Of a stretch of DNA of 64,000 nt, positions 1 through 9,305 are shown piece by piece. Source of the stretch: Coprobacter fastidiosus (GTDB lineage Bacteria > Bacteroidota > Bacteroidia > Bacteroidales > Coprobacteraceae). The translations under genes were made by a program, and so were the position numbers. How positions within the stretch are numbered: the first letter of the stretch is position 1; the number at the start of each line of letters is the position of its first letter. The notes beneath the pieces are model-generated. The model saw nothing but the letters and a program-made list of their open reading frames with translations, ran no database searches and had not been told where the DNA came from. Location of the stretch: assembly GCF_030296935.1 (NCBI RefSeq), contig NZ_AP028032.1, forward strand, positions 310,001 to 374,000, given 5' to 3'.

Positions 1-2
1 AA

Positions 3-1268
3 TCTGTTAGTATTCCTGCTTTTCAATTTACAGAAGTCGCTCCGTTATTTGCAAATTTACCGATATCCAAAAAAGATAAAAACATTCGCACTATGGAAGA
101 GTATGATCAAGGATTCGGTACGATTCTTTATCGTACGATTTTACCGGAAATAACCTCTTCAGCACAACTTACGGTAAATGAGGCGCACGATTATGCACAG
201 ATCTTTGTCAATGGTAAATATATAGGAAAGCTGGATCGCCGTAACGGAGAAAAACAACTTACTTTACCAGCATGTCCGAAAGGAGCACAGCTTGATATTC
301 TTGTAGAGGCTATGGGACGTATTAATTTCGGACGAGCAATTAAAGATTATAAAGGTATTACGAAAAATGTGGAGCTTTCTATAAATATAGATGGGTATCC
401 TTTTACTTGCGATTTAAAGAATTGGGAAGTTTTCAATATTGAAGATTCCTATGAATTTTATAAAAAAATGAAATTCCACCCGATACGGTCGTTAAAAGAT
501 AAATACGGTCAGCGTATTCCGGGTTGTTATCGGGCGACTTTTCAAGTGAAAAAGCCAGGCGATACCTTTTTGAATTTCGAGACGTGGGGTAAGGGACTGG
601 TCTATGTCAACGGTTATGCATTAGGGCGCATTTGGGAAATCGGTCCGCAACAGACGCTTTATGTTCCGGGTTGTTGGTTGAAGAAAGGAGAGAATGAAAT
701 CCTCGTTTTTGATATTATCGGTCCTAAAGATGCGAAATCTGAAGGTTTGGATAAGCCGCTTTTGGATCAATTGCTTGTTCAAAAGCCGCTTACGCATCGT
801 AAAAAGGGTGAAAACTTAAATCTTTCGAATGAATCTCCTGTTTTTTCAGGATGTTTTAAATCGGGAAATGGCTGGCAAGAAATAAAATTTGATAAACCTG
901 TTACAGGTCGTTATATTTGTTTAGAAGCATTGAATGCCCAAGATGGGAAAGAACTTGCTTGTATTGCAGAAATGCATGTATTGACTGAAAATGGTGAACG
1001 ACTTTCTCGTGAACCGTGGATTGTAACTTATGCCGATAGTGAGGATGTGTCGCATGTCAATCGTTCGGCAGATAAAATTTTCGATTTGCAGGAATCTACT
1101 TATTGGAGTACTGTTGCGGGGATTGATTATCCTCATTCCGTAGTCATTGACTTAGGAGCAGTTTATACATTAACCGGAATTCAGTATTTGCCTCGTATGG
1201 AGAGTGAAGTTCCCGGAGGAATCAGGGATTTTAAAATTTATGTAAAGCCTCATCCTTTTAAATTGTGA
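3..1268 (+). CDS. GH35-type beta-galactosidase, C-terminal part (5' end outside window)
   Basis: The frame is open from base 3 and ends at TGA 1266-1268, so about 421 C-terminal residues are visible and the catalytic barrel lies upstream of the window. The visible part matches the jelly-roll domains that follow the GH35 barrel: a stretch beginning MEEYDQGFGTILYRT near residue 31, then FVNGKYIG and, later, the paired VYVNGYALGRIWEIGPQQTLY segment typical of GH35 enzymes. Residues from about 275 to the end look like a discoidin (F5/8 type C) carbohydrate-binding domain, with a DKIFD.....YWST core and a conserved VIDLG strand. The family removes terminal galactose from glycans, normally in the periplasm or at the cell surface. 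There is no visible T9SS tail. Function of the family is established; substrate is unknown here. Confidence 0.88.
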   Translation, partial: SVSIPAFQFTEVAPLFANLPISKKDKNIRTMEEYDQGFGTILYRTILPEITSSAQLTVNEAHDYAQIFVNGKYIGKLDRRNGEKQLTLPACPKGAQLDILVEAMGRINFGRAIKDYKGITKNVELSINIDGYPFTCDLKNWEVFNIEDSYEFYKKMKFHPIRSLKDKYGQRIPGCYRATFQVKKPGDTFLNFETWGKGLVYVNGYALGRIWEIGPQQTLYVPGCWLKKGENEILVFDIIGPKDAKSEGLDKPLLDQLLVQKPLTHRKKGENLNLSNESPVFSGCFKSGNGWQEIKFDKPVTGRYICLEALNAQDGKELACIAEMHVLTENGERLSREPWIVTYADSEDVSHVNRSADKIFDLQESTYWSTVAGIDYPHSVVIDLGAVYTLTGIQYLPRMESEVPGGIRDFKIYVKPHPFKL

Positions 1269-1385
1269 CCTCATGAATTGGATATTGTTCTTGTTCTTGT
1301 TCTTGTTGTTGAGATTTATGGATTAATATTGCGAATCACTTTTTGTTTTATTTCATACTAAAAATACGAGATTCAAGATGTTCAG

Positions 1386-1427
1386 CACCCCAAAAGTTAG
1401 ACAAAAAAACTTTGGGGTGTATTTTTT
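1386..1427 (+). terminator. hairpin plus T-run, IS150-like end motif
   Basis: CACCCCAAA at 1386-1394 pairs with TTTGGGGTG at 1411-1419; one extra A is bulged and GTT/AAC continues the stem. A T-rich run follows at 1420-1427. It lies 118 bases after the GH35 stop and could end that transcript. The left arm with its continuation (CACCCCAAAAGTTAGAC) looks like the terminal repeat of IS3-family (IS150 group) elements, so it may be a remnant of such an end used as a terminator. Confidence 0.6.
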
Positions 1428-1626
1428 AGTGCAATGCAATGTTTAATCTGTTTAAGATTTCCGATAAAATTATATATTCAGAATTTTTTGCTTTTCTTTT
1501 TTGTCTATTTTACTGTTTGGTAGTCCGTATGTTTCTTATTGGAATACAAATACTTGAAACAGTACTCAAAATGTTTGTGCAGAATTTAGATAGACTGATG
1601 TGTTGATTTTAGATAATCGTTCAAAT

Positions 1627-1666
1627 AAATAACCAACCGCATATTATTCTCTGCGATTGGTTATTT
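1627..1666 (-). terminator. hairpin downstream of the first beta-helix gene
   Basis: AAATAACCAA (1627-1636) pairs with TTGGTTATTT (1657-1666), with an inner CGCA/TGCG stem after one mismatch and a 10-base loop. It lies about 100 bases beyond the stop of the minus-strand gene at 1765 and can serve either direction. Confidence 0.55.
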
Positions 1667-1764
1667 TATCATGTCTTATTTCTTGTTCTAATAAAATCAA
1701 GATTAAACGATTACGTTCCGGATCGAATAAATTTATTGTTTCTGCTCTTGATTTGCAGTTTATT

Positions 1765-4700
1765 TTATTGTATGTTCAGTTTCCCTCTGAATTGTTTTTC
1801 TTCATTTTGTATGTGTATAATATATATACCCGGAGTAAGTCCTGATTTTATATAGTTCGTATCTGTTTTCACAGAATAAACTTTTTTCCCTTCAAGATTA
1901 TAAATCGATATTTTACTTGTGCCGGAAAATCCTTTTAAGTGAATATTTCCGTTTGTACAATAGACATTACCCTCGTTTTGAGTATATGTTTCTATTCCGG
2001 TTTCTGTGCTATTGTAGATTACTTTTAATTCATATATCGACCAATAATTTGTTTTGGTATCTCCGGTTTGTATTATTTTAAAATACCGGGCATCTTGTGT
2101 CGGCATATTAATAATCGTCAATGTTCCTCCGCCTACACCGCTTGCAACGGGTTCTCCCCATGTAAGGTCGTCATTAGAAACATACAGCTCATATTTTGCC
2201 GGAGAGTCATTCGGGCTTTTCGATGTGTCCAGAATAATCGTATTGAATTTTTGAGGACTCCGCATATCTATTTTAAACCAGTCTCCCGACTCTTTTTGCG
2301 GTCCGCTGGTCCATCGGGTATCATCTTTTCCATCTATAGCGTTTTTTGCATCGCCGTTATTCTTAGATCCCGAAGCTATCCATCCGCTCCTGTCCAACAT
2401 CTCGACATCGGCTAGTTCGGGCGTATTCGCTAAGTTATTTTTCCAGAGGATACAATTGTCTGTGTTGCTATTGTAAGGATCGACAACAGAAGATTGGATC
2501 GAAAGATGTGCTTCGCTGCCATTTGTCAATAATGGATTTTTAGTAGATATATTTGAATTGACGATATTTATAGTTCCTCCTTTCAAATCGGCAAAATGAT
2601 TCTCTCCGGGAGATTGAAACCATGCGTTATATAAATTTATTGTCCCGTTTTCTGCTAAAATACTTTGTTTGGCGCTACCCCAATAGTCGGAATTGAATAA
2701 AGTCGCTTCTCCACCGGTGAAATCACTTGAGAGTTCGAGATATTTTGTGTTTGAAAGATCAGACGAGCCTTTAGCGACTGCTACTACTTGCGTGTTTATG
2801 AGTTCAAACCCTTCAGGAGACATTCCTCCAAAATACATACTTCTGCGTGTTCCGTCGATTCCTAATCCGACACTTGTTCCTTGAGGCCCTTTTCCATTAT
2901 CCTGAGAGAATATTACCCCTCGTTGTCCTCCGAAAGCAAAATCATTGTATAACAGTTCGTTTTTACAATCGCCTAAAACCAACCAGTCGAAATTATCGAA
3001 ACAATAATTTCCGGCAATATCTCCATATTCTTTTACGGAATTTGGGAAACTGCCGAATTTCGATTCATAACCGTTTGTATAGCAGATCGGATTGTATTGT
3101 AGATTGCATATCTTTCCATTTTCCGATCCTCCGCCTACACGAATTCCGGTATTGAATGAATGCCCTGAAATATAGTCGATATAATGATTGTCGCATTTGT
3201 ATGTAAATAGATCGAATCCTCTGTAAGCAGCGCGAATGGCAATATTGACAATATACACATCTTCTCCTTGTACTTGTACCGTATAAGGATATTTTAATAT
3301 ATTATCGGGCAGGAGAGAGGATTTTTGTTCCGGATAGTTAATGGTAACTCCTCGTAAACCGCTATTTTTTTGCATGGTGATAAATGGAGTTCCATTTTCA
3401 TCGCCTTTACCGTTATATACTTGTATAATGCTACCTCCGCCTACGGGAGTGGTACTATTATCGATTGCTCCTTTTAGTTCTACTCCCGACGGAATATTTA
3501 GGTTGCCGTTAAATCGGTAAGTTCCCGGAGGTAAAAATACGATACCTCCTCCTTCTGCAGCTGCTTGATCTAATAATTTTTGAAGTCCAGAGGTACAATC
3601 TGAATTTCCGGAAGGATCTACGCCGTTTTTCATCTCTGCTTTATACAACGTCAATCTTTCCGGTTTTTGTTTTTGTGTATCGTGACTAATCTGAGGAAAT
3701 TCAGGTAATGGTTTTACCGTAATTGGAGAATGATCGATATACCCTTTAAAAAGAGATTTATTATCGATATTACAAGCTTCTTTAAATCTATTTCCTGTAA
3801 TAATATATTGAGCATTAGTACCTATGTGTATTTGTGGGGAACTATTATTGAAATCGCAACTGGTGCAAGATAAGATTCCTCCGTTTATATTTATTTCGCC
3901 CTCTTTTATTTCACAACTTTGCATCATGACACGTGTAGATGCTTCTTTATCTGTCGTGATTGCATTTTGATTTGTCGAGATGTCGCATCCCATCATGTGA
4001 AGCGTTGCTCCGACACCCGGAGAAATGACAAACCCATTATCACAATCATCGATATGTATTTTTGAAAATAAAATTCCGGCATTGGAAATAGCGTCTATTT
4101 TTACAGCGTTTTTGCAGTTTTTGAATGATAATTCATAGTTGTGCCCGTTAGGGAACGATCCCGGACTTGCTGTGGAGGGTGCGGCATTGAAACCGGTATT
4201 ATAGCCTTCGATGCTGACATAACAAGTGTAAGACCAGTCATTGCGTCGCATCATGATACCGGTTCCGTTTTCATAAATCCATTGTTCGTGCGGTCCTCCT
4301 ATTTGTGGAGAACCCTCTAATCCTGAACCGCTCCAGTAAGCCGGAGAAAAATCGACACGGTCTATACGTCCTACATCTGCGATGTTGTCAAATTCTATAC
4401 CGACCGAAAGGGGAGTTCCGTATATATCGTAAAAAACAGGACAGCCGGCAGTCTGTTCATCGAAAATTTCTATTCCGAAATAACTGTTCACCAAGGTAAC
4501 GTTTCTGACATTGCAGAAATTGTTTCCGAAAATCCCATTTCGTCCCATTCTTATAGAAACCGGATACGGAACAATATTGTCTGCAGTTTGTTCCGGATAC
4601 CAGATTGCCATATCCCGAAAACCGGCAGCCGGTTCTAATGTGATCAGAGGAGTTCCGGCGGCATCATCTCGTCCGTTGTATGCCATTAGAATAGTCCCTT

Positions 4701-5070
4701 CTATCGGTTCTCCTTTTACCGGTTTTTTCCATTCTCCCCGAAGTGTGACCCCTTTGGGAATCGTTAGATTACCTTTAATGACATATTTTCCCGAAGGAAC
4801 AAAAACTGTACCTCCAAAACGGGTTGCTACGTTATTTATAAGTTTTAATTTATTTAATGCTGTTTGAAATGCCTCTGTGTCGTCAGTTATGCCGTCACCT
4901 TTAGCCCCCATCTCCTTTACATTAAAAGCATAAACAAATGCATCCGGTGTAGGGTATTGGGGTGTTGCCAATTCCCATGTGATGGTTGTCGGAACAGGTC
5001 TCTGACTCCAGACTGTTGTTATACAGCAAAAAAGAAATAAAAATGAAATAATAGGTATTCTTTTTCTCAT
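1765..5070 (-). CDS. secreted double beta-helix (pectate_lyase_3/GH55-like) protein with F5/8C and T9SS tail
   Basis: The 1101-residue protein has a Sec signal peptide (MRKRIPIISFLFLFCCITTVWS). I chose ATG 5070 because the frame could extend to 5196, but the signal peptide begins here and a good -7 box lies at 5098-5105. A pectate_lyase_3-type beta-helix starts with GDGITDDT (residues 59-66), and a second starts near residue 480 (QAAAEGGGIVFLPPG near 500-515). This two-helix layout is that of GH55 beta-1,3-glucanases, though I cannot confirm a catalytic glutamate. A discoidin domain covers about 890-1015 (AIDGKDDTRWTSG). The last 75 residues form a type A T9SS sorting domain (ISIYNLEGKKVYS, ..GIYIIHI). 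Likely a surface or secreted glycan-acting enzyme. It is a close paralogue of the gene at 5316. Enzyme class is inferred. Confidence 0.85.
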   Translation of the reverse strand: MRKRIPIISFLFLFCCITTVWSQRPVPTTITWELATPQYPTPDAFVYAFNVKEMGAKGDGITDDTEAFQTALNKLKLINNVATRFGGTVFVPSGKYVIKGNLTIPKGVTLRGEWKKPVKGEPIEGTILMAYNGRDDAAGTPLITLEPAAGFRDMAIWYPEQTADNIVPYPVSIRMGRNGIFGNNFCNVRNVTLVNSYFGIEIFDEQTAGCPVFYDIYGTPLSVGIEFDNIADVGRIDRVDFSPAYWSGSGLEGSPQIGGPHEQWIYENGTGIMMRRNDWSYTCYVSIEGYNTGFNAAPSTASPGSFPNGHNYELSFKNCKNAVKIDAISNAGILFSKIHIDDCDNGFVISPGVGATLHMMGCDISTNQNAITTDKEASTRVMMQSCEIKEGEININGGILSCTSCDFNNSSPQIHIGTNAQYIITGNRFKEACNIDNKSLFKGYIDHSPITVKPLPEFPQISHDTQKQKPERLTLYKAEMKNGVDPSGNSDCTSGLQKLLDQAAAEGGGIVFLPPGTYRFNGNLNIPSGVELKGAIDNSTTPVGGGSIIQVYNGKGDENGTPFITMQKNSGLRGVTINYPEQKSSLLPDNILKYPYTVQVQGEDVYIVNIAIRAAYRGFDLFTYKCDNHYIDYISGHSFNTGIRVGGGSENGKICNLQYNPICYTNGYESKFGSFPNSVKEYGDIAGNYCFDNFDWLVLGDCKNELLYNDFAFGGQRGVIFSQDNGKGPQGTSVGLGIDGTRRSMYFGGMSPEGFELINTQVVAVAKGSSDLSNTKYLELSSDFTGGEATLFNSDYWGSAKQSILAENGTINLYNAWFQSPGENHFADLKGGTINIVNSNISTKNPLLTNGSEAHLSIQSSVVDPYNSNTDNCILWKNNLANTPELADVEMLDRSGWIASGSKNNGDAKNAIDGKDDTRWTSGPQKESGDWFKIDMRSPQKFNTIILDTSKSPNDSPAKYELYVSNDDLTWGEPVASGVGGGTLTIINMPTQDARYFKIIQTGDTKTNYWSIYELKVIYNSTETGIETYTQNEGNVYCTNGNIHLKGFSGTSKISIYNLEGKKVYSVKTDTNYIKSGLTPGIYIIHIQNEEKQFRGKLNIQ

Positions 5071-5097
5071 GGTGTATTTTGTTTTATTAATAATAAA

Positions 5098-5105
5098 CAA
5101 AGATA
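5098..5105 (-). promoter_or_regulatory. -7 box for the first beta-helix gene
   Basis: On the minus strand this reads TATCTTTG, a full match to the Bacteroidetes -7 consensus TAnnTTTG, 28 bases upstream of the chosen ATG. No clear -33 TTG was found. It argues against translation from the in-frame upstream ATG at 5196. Confidence 0.5.
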
Positions 5106-5209
5106 TGGGCGATGTATTATGAATTTTCTTATTTTGGAATAAAAAAGGAATTAAATTATGATTAAATAGATCGGATTTAATTGTGGAAAGGTCCAAATGT
5201 TTATTTCAA

Positions 5210-5254
5210 AGAAAAAATAAGGATATTCCCATGTATAACGGAGATATCCTTATT
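5210..5254 (-). terminator. rho-independent terminator between the paralogues
   Basis: AATAAGGATAT (5216-5226) pairs with ATATCCTTATT (5244-5254); on the minus strand the stem is followed directly by TTTTTTC. It ends transcripts of the gene at 5316-8585, so the two paralogues are probably transcribed separately. Confidence 0.8.
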
Positions 5255-5315
5255 CTTTTTCACGTAATAAATAATGTTATATTAATATTAAATCGAACAA
5301 GTTTTGGTAAAAGAT

Positions 5316-8300
5316 TTATTGAATAATTATTTTCTTACAGAAACTATGATTTTGATTGTTGACGTGAACAACATATATTCCTTGTTCCATCGGAACTTGC
5401 ACTTGTTGAGATTCCGATTGGCAAGAGAAAACTTTTTCTCCGTTTATTCGAAATACGTTTATTTCTGATTTTCCGGAAAACCCTTTTAAACAAATATTAC
5501 CGTTAGCATAAAAAATGTTCGAGTCCTTTTGAAAAGTCGATTTTACGGCATTTTCATAATCATCATTAATGACATACGCTTCGTGTATCGACCAATAATT
5601 AGTTTTCGTATTGCCTGTTTGTACGACTTTGAAATAGCGGGCATTTTGTGTAGGAATACTGATGATCGTCATCATGCTACTACCTTCTCCTGTTGCGATA
5701 GGTTCTCCCCAGTCAAGGTCGTCATCAGAGACATACAGTTCATATTTTGCCGGAGTATCATTGGGGCTGCCTGTCGTGTCGAGAATGATGAGATTGAATT
5801 TTTGTTTGTTTCGCATATCGACTTTAAACCAGTCTCCCGGTTCTTTTTGAGAACCGCTGGTCCATCGGGTATCCTCTTTTCCATCTATGGCATTATTGGC
5901 ACTATTACTGTTTTTTGAGCCGGAGGCGATCCAGCCTGTTCTGTCCAGTACACTGGACTGTGGTATCGCCAATGTCGGAGTGTTACTCATGTTATTTTTC
6001 CAGAGTTCACATTTCGAGGTTGTTATTCCTTTCCCATCTAAAACGGAAGATTGGGCTGAAAATCGAGATTCATTATCTGAATTCAATAGCGGGTCTTTCA
6101 GTGTAATGTGAGATGCTGTAATATTCAACTTACCTCCGATAATATTGGCAAATCTGTCTTTCCCTGGTTGTACGAAGCTGGCTGCAATCAGATTGACTGT
6201 CCCGTTTTCTACTTGTACCCCTTGTAGAGCGCTGCCCCAATAGTCAGAGTTATGTAAAGTTACTCTTCCGGTAAAGTTCGCTGTTGTTTCGATATATCGA
6301 GTATTCGGTTCTCCCGTAGATACAATCTGATTATTAATAAAGTCGAACCCTTTACTGTTTAATGCATCGAAACAATATGCTCTTCTTGCTCCATCTATTG
6401 CCATTCCTACACTTATACCGTTAGAAGCGTTTTCGGCATTATTGCCGGTAAACAGTAATCCACGTTGAGCACCGAAAGCGAAGTTATTGTATAACCATTC
6501 ATCTTTACAATTTTCAACCACTAAAAAGTCGAAGTTTTCATAACCATAGGTATATACCATATCTTTATAAGCTTCTATAGAATTGCTGAAGCTACCAAAT
6601 TTTGTCTGGTAACCGCAAGCATAGACGATGAGATTATATTGTAGATTGCAGATTTTTCCATTTTCCGATCCTCCACCTACTTTTATTCCGGTTTTTAGCG
6701 AATGTCCCGAAATATAATCGATATAATGGTTATCGCATTTGTATGTAAATAAATCGAAACCTTGATAAGCAGCTCGAATACCGACATTAACAATATATAC
6801 ATTCTTTCCTTGTACTTGTACGCAATAAGGATAGACGATAGGGTTGGGAAGGTCTGAGGTTTTTTGTTCAGGATAGTCGAATACGACGCCTCTTAATCCG
6901 CTATTTTCTTTCATCGTCATAAAAGGTTGGGCGTTTAAATTCCCTTTCCCTGAATATACTTGCAGGATACTCCCGGGACCGACAGGAGCAGAGCTGTTAT
7001 CCAGAGCTCCTTTTAATTCTACTCCTGAAGGAATATTCAGATTTCCTAATACCTTGTATTTCCCCGGTGGAAGATAAACGATTCCTCCTCCTTCAGCAGC
7101 GGCTTTATCTAAAGCTTTTTGTATAGCTTGAGTGTTATCGGTATTTCCGTCAGGATTTGCACCGAATTCAGGATCTGTTGCCAGGTACAAATATTCTCTG
7201 TCCGGTTTTTGTTTTTGATTTTCTAACATTGCCACGGGAAATTCCGGAAGTTTTTCCAATGAAACAGGAGTGTGGTCTATAATACATTCCAATAAAGAAT
7301 GATTCTCTATGTTTACTTTTTCTTTGAACCGATTTCCCGTAATTATGCTTCTGGCATTTCTTCCGAGAACGATTTGTGGTGCGGGATTATAAAAATCGCA
7401 GTCGATAAAAGTCAAAATAGCCCCATTGATATTGACATTCCCCTTTTGAATTTGATTTTGAAGAATCATAATACGGGTAGAGCTTTCTGCATCTGTGACA
7501 AAAGCGTTTTGAGTTGCATCTATTTCGCAAGTATGAAAATGCAATGCACCTGCAGTACCTTTGTTTACGACTACACCGTTTTCACAGTTTTTTATGATGC
7601 TTCGTGTAAATTGTATTCCTGAGTTGGCAATAGCATCGCATTGGATACCCGTTTTACAACCGATAACTTTCAATTGGTAATTTTGTCCGTTGGGTTTAGA
7701 CCCTTCATTCGTAATCGATGGAGCTGCGTTGAACCCTACTTTATAACCTTCTACAGTGATATTGGTAGTATATGACCAGTCGTTTTTACGCATCATGATA
7801 CCGGTTCCGTTTTCGTAGATCCATTTATCGAATGATCCGCCTGCTGCTGGAGAGTCGGGAAGCCCCGATCCGCACCAATAAGCCGGAGAAAAATCTACGC
7901 GGTCTATACGTCCTACGTCTGCGATGTAGTCGATTTCGATACCAACCGATAGAGGACTTCCGTATATGTCATAAAAGACCGGACATCCTCCTCCGTTTAC
8001 TCGGGAGATTGCAATACCGATATAGGAGTTGACTAGTGTAATATTTTTAACATTACAATATTCATTCCCGAAATGTTTGGGCTTACCCATTACGATAGAA
8101 GCGGGGTAGGGTACGATATTATCCGGAGTTTGTTCCGGATACCAAATTGCTAAATCCATGACTCCGGCTGCCGGCTCCATTGTAATCAACGGGGTAGCAT
8201 TCTCATCTCCTCGTCCTGCGTATGCCATAAGAATAGTCCCTTCTATCGGTTGCCCTTTTTCCGGTTTTTTCCATTCGCCTCGTATTGTCACCCCTTTGGG

Positions 8301-8585
8301 AATATTAAGATTTCCTTTGATGACATATTTTCCGGCTGGTACGAATAGTATTCCGCCGTTAACTTTCGATGGACCAACATTAGTCAGGCTGTTAAGCCCT
8401 TTCTGGAAACTTTCGGTATCATCTGTTATACCGTCGCCTTTAGCTCCGAAGTCGGTAACCGAGTATCCCGCTACGAAAGCGTCTTTTGTCGGGTAGGCGG
8501 GTTTTATAAGCCGCCAATTTTGGGCGTACAGCGAACTCATGCCTATGACTGTCATAAGAAAACAGGTGCAAATTTTTTTCTTCAT
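5316..8585 (-). CDS. secreted double beta-helix (pectate_lyase_3/GH55-like) protein with F5/8C and T9SS tail, second paralogue
   Basis: 1089 residues with a signal peptide (MKKKICTCFLMTVIGMSSLYA, cleavage after YA). The domain order is the same as in the 1765-5070 gene: first beta-helix with GDGITDDT near residue 50-57, second helix from about 475 (GGGIVYLPPG), discoidin domain at about 885-1005 (AIDGKEDTRWTSG), and a T9SS type A tail from about 1015 (GIYVVHVNNQN). Long blocks are near-identical between the two proteins, for example NHYIDYISGHS and VGGGSENGKICNLQYN, so this is a tandem duplication followed by divergence. It has its own terminator at 5210-5254. It probably works at the cell surface on a polysaccharide, possibly a beta-glucan; that substrate is only an analogy to GH55. 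Confidence 0.85.
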   Translation of the reverse strand: MKKKICTCFLMTVIGMSSLYAQNWRLIKPAYPTKDAFVAGYSVTDFGAKGDGITDDTESFQKGLNSLTNVGPSKVNGGILFVPAGKYVIKGNLNIPKGVTIRGEWKKPEKGQPIEGTILMAYAGRGDENATPLITMEPAAGVMDLAIWYPEQTPDNIVPYPASIVMGKPKHFGNEYCNVKNITLVNSYIGIAISRVNGGGCPVFYDIYGSPLSVGIEIDYIADVGRIDRVDFSPAYWCGSGLPDSPAAGGSFDKWIYENGTGIMMRKNDWSYTTNITVEGYKVGFNAAPSITNEGSKPNGQNYQLKVIGCKTGIQCDAIANSGIQFTRSIIKNCENGVVVNKGTAGALHFHTCEIDATQNAFVTDAESSTRIMILQNQIQKGNVNINGAILTFIDCDFYNPAPQIVLGRNARSIITGNRFKEKVNIENHSLLECIIDHTPVSLEKLPEFPVAMLENQKQKPDREYLYLATDPEFGANPDGNTDNTQAIQKALDKAAAEGGGIVYLPPGKYKVLGNLNIPSGVELKGALDNSSAPVGPGSILQVYSGKGNLNAQPFMTMKENSGLRGVVFDYPEQKTSDLPNPIVYPYCVQVQGKNVYIVNVGIRAAYQGFDLFTYKCDNHYIDYISGHSLKTGIKVGGGSENGKICNLQYNLIVYACGYQTKFGSFSNSIEAYKDMVYTYGYENFDFLVVENCKDEWLYNNFAFGAQRGLLFTGNNAENASNGISVGMAIDGARRAYCFDALNSKGFDFINNQIVSTGEPNTRYIETTANFTGRVTLHNSDYWGSALQGVQVENGTVNLIAASFVQPGKDRFANIIGGKLNITASHITLKDPLLNSDNESRFSAQSSVLDGKGITTSKCELWKNNMSNTPTLAIPQSSVLDRTGWIASGSKNSNSANNAIDGKEDTRWTSGSQKEPGDWFKVDMRNKQKFNLIILDTTGSPNDTPAKYELYVSDDDLDWGEPIATGEGSSMMTIISIPTQNARYFKVVQTGNTKTNYWSIHEAYVINDDYENAVKSTFQKDSNIFYANGNICLKGFSGKSEINVFRINGEKVFSCQSESQQVQVPMEQGIYVVHVNNQNHSFCKKIIIQ

Positions 8586-8888
8586 TTCTATTTTATTTTC
8601 AAGTTTAGAATCTGTTTGACAATTTTATTGAAAGTAGAGCAGATCGTTAATAAAGTATTTTTATGAGATTTAAATGGGTTTTTAAAATTAAGTTTTAACA
8701 AAAATAATTTTACATGCTTATTTTATGGCTCGATTTATTATTAATTGAGAATTAATATTTGTTTGAGATAGAAAATTAATTTGTTTTTATTTCCTCTATT
8801 TTTAAAATACTCAAAAAAGAGTGTATGAGTTTGGATATGCCGATAAGGTTGCTTACTTTTACCCGATAAACTTTATAAATTTATCTTT
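8586..8888. other. divergent intergenic region
   Basis: About 300 AT-rich bases between the diverging beta-helix gene and the small acidic protein gene. It must hold both promoters. A weak minus-strand -7 box (reads TAAACTTG, one mismatch) lies at 8600-8607. No small gene or strong hairpin was seen. Confidence 0.4.
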
Positions 8889-9209
8889 ATGAGCCAACAA
8901 GATGATTTGCAATATGATGAAGATGACGCCGTGAAATTTATTCGGAATTTTCTTCCTGGAGAAGTCGCTTCTAAGTTTTCTGATGATGATATCAACTATG
9001 TAATCGATCTGATATATGAATTTTACGAAAGTAAAGGATATATGGATGAGAACAATGATAGTGAGGTCGATATCATAGAAGATGAACTGACCGAGTATGT
9101 GATAACGAATGCTCGTAAAAACGGATTTACACGATTTGATGCGGATGATGTTTCTATGGTAGTTCAAGGTGAACTTGAATATTGCGATTCTATAGGAATG
9201 TTCGAATGA
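8889..9209 (+). CDS. small acidic conserved protein, function unknown
   Basis: 106 residues, strongly acidic (many D/E, for example YDEDDAV and DMSEVD-like stretches such as NNDSEVDIIEDEL), with no signal peptide or membrane segment. It looks fully helical and cytoplasmic. The sequence feels like a conserved Bacteroidales hypothetical family, but I cannot name a function. It is a single-gene unit followed by a hairpin terminator at 9236-9267. Even codon use and an intact frame support it as a real gene; the opposite-strand frame through it has no such features. Confidence 0.7.
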   Translation: MSQQDDLQYDEDDAVKFIRNFLPGEVASKFSDDDINYVIDLIYEFYESKGYMDENNDSEVDIIEDELTEYVITNARKNGFTRFDADDVSMVVQGELEYCDSIGMFE

Positions 9210-9235
9210 TTGTTACTTTTATGATTGTATGAAAA

Positions 9236-9267
9236 GGAATGATATTTATATATCTTTCCGTTTTTTT
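9236..9267 (+). terminator. terminator after the small acidic protein
   Basis: GGAATGATAT (9236-9245) pairs with ATATCTTTCC (9250-9259) with one mismatch and a 4-base loop, followed by G and seven T. Confidence 0.6.
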
Positions 9268-9305
9268 GTGAGAGTTTGTCTCCAGTACCGTATAGCTCGT
9301 TTTTA

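Larger units (their letters stand above)
1269..1764. other. intergenic region with two hairpins
   Basis: Convergent gap between the GH35 gene and the first beta-helix gene. It holds two terminator-like hairpins (1386-1427 and 1627-1666, listed separately). I see no believable gene in the remaining AT-rich sequence. Confidence 0.6.

Noticed and set aside
5070-5196. N-terminal extension of the first beta-helix protein to ATG 5196
   Set aside because: It would place a signal peptide internally and cross a good -7 box; the start at 5070 is better.
1765-8585. Polysaccharide utilisation locus
   Set aside because: No SusC/SusD pair is next to the carbohydrate-active genes; only the clustering of enzymes is seen.
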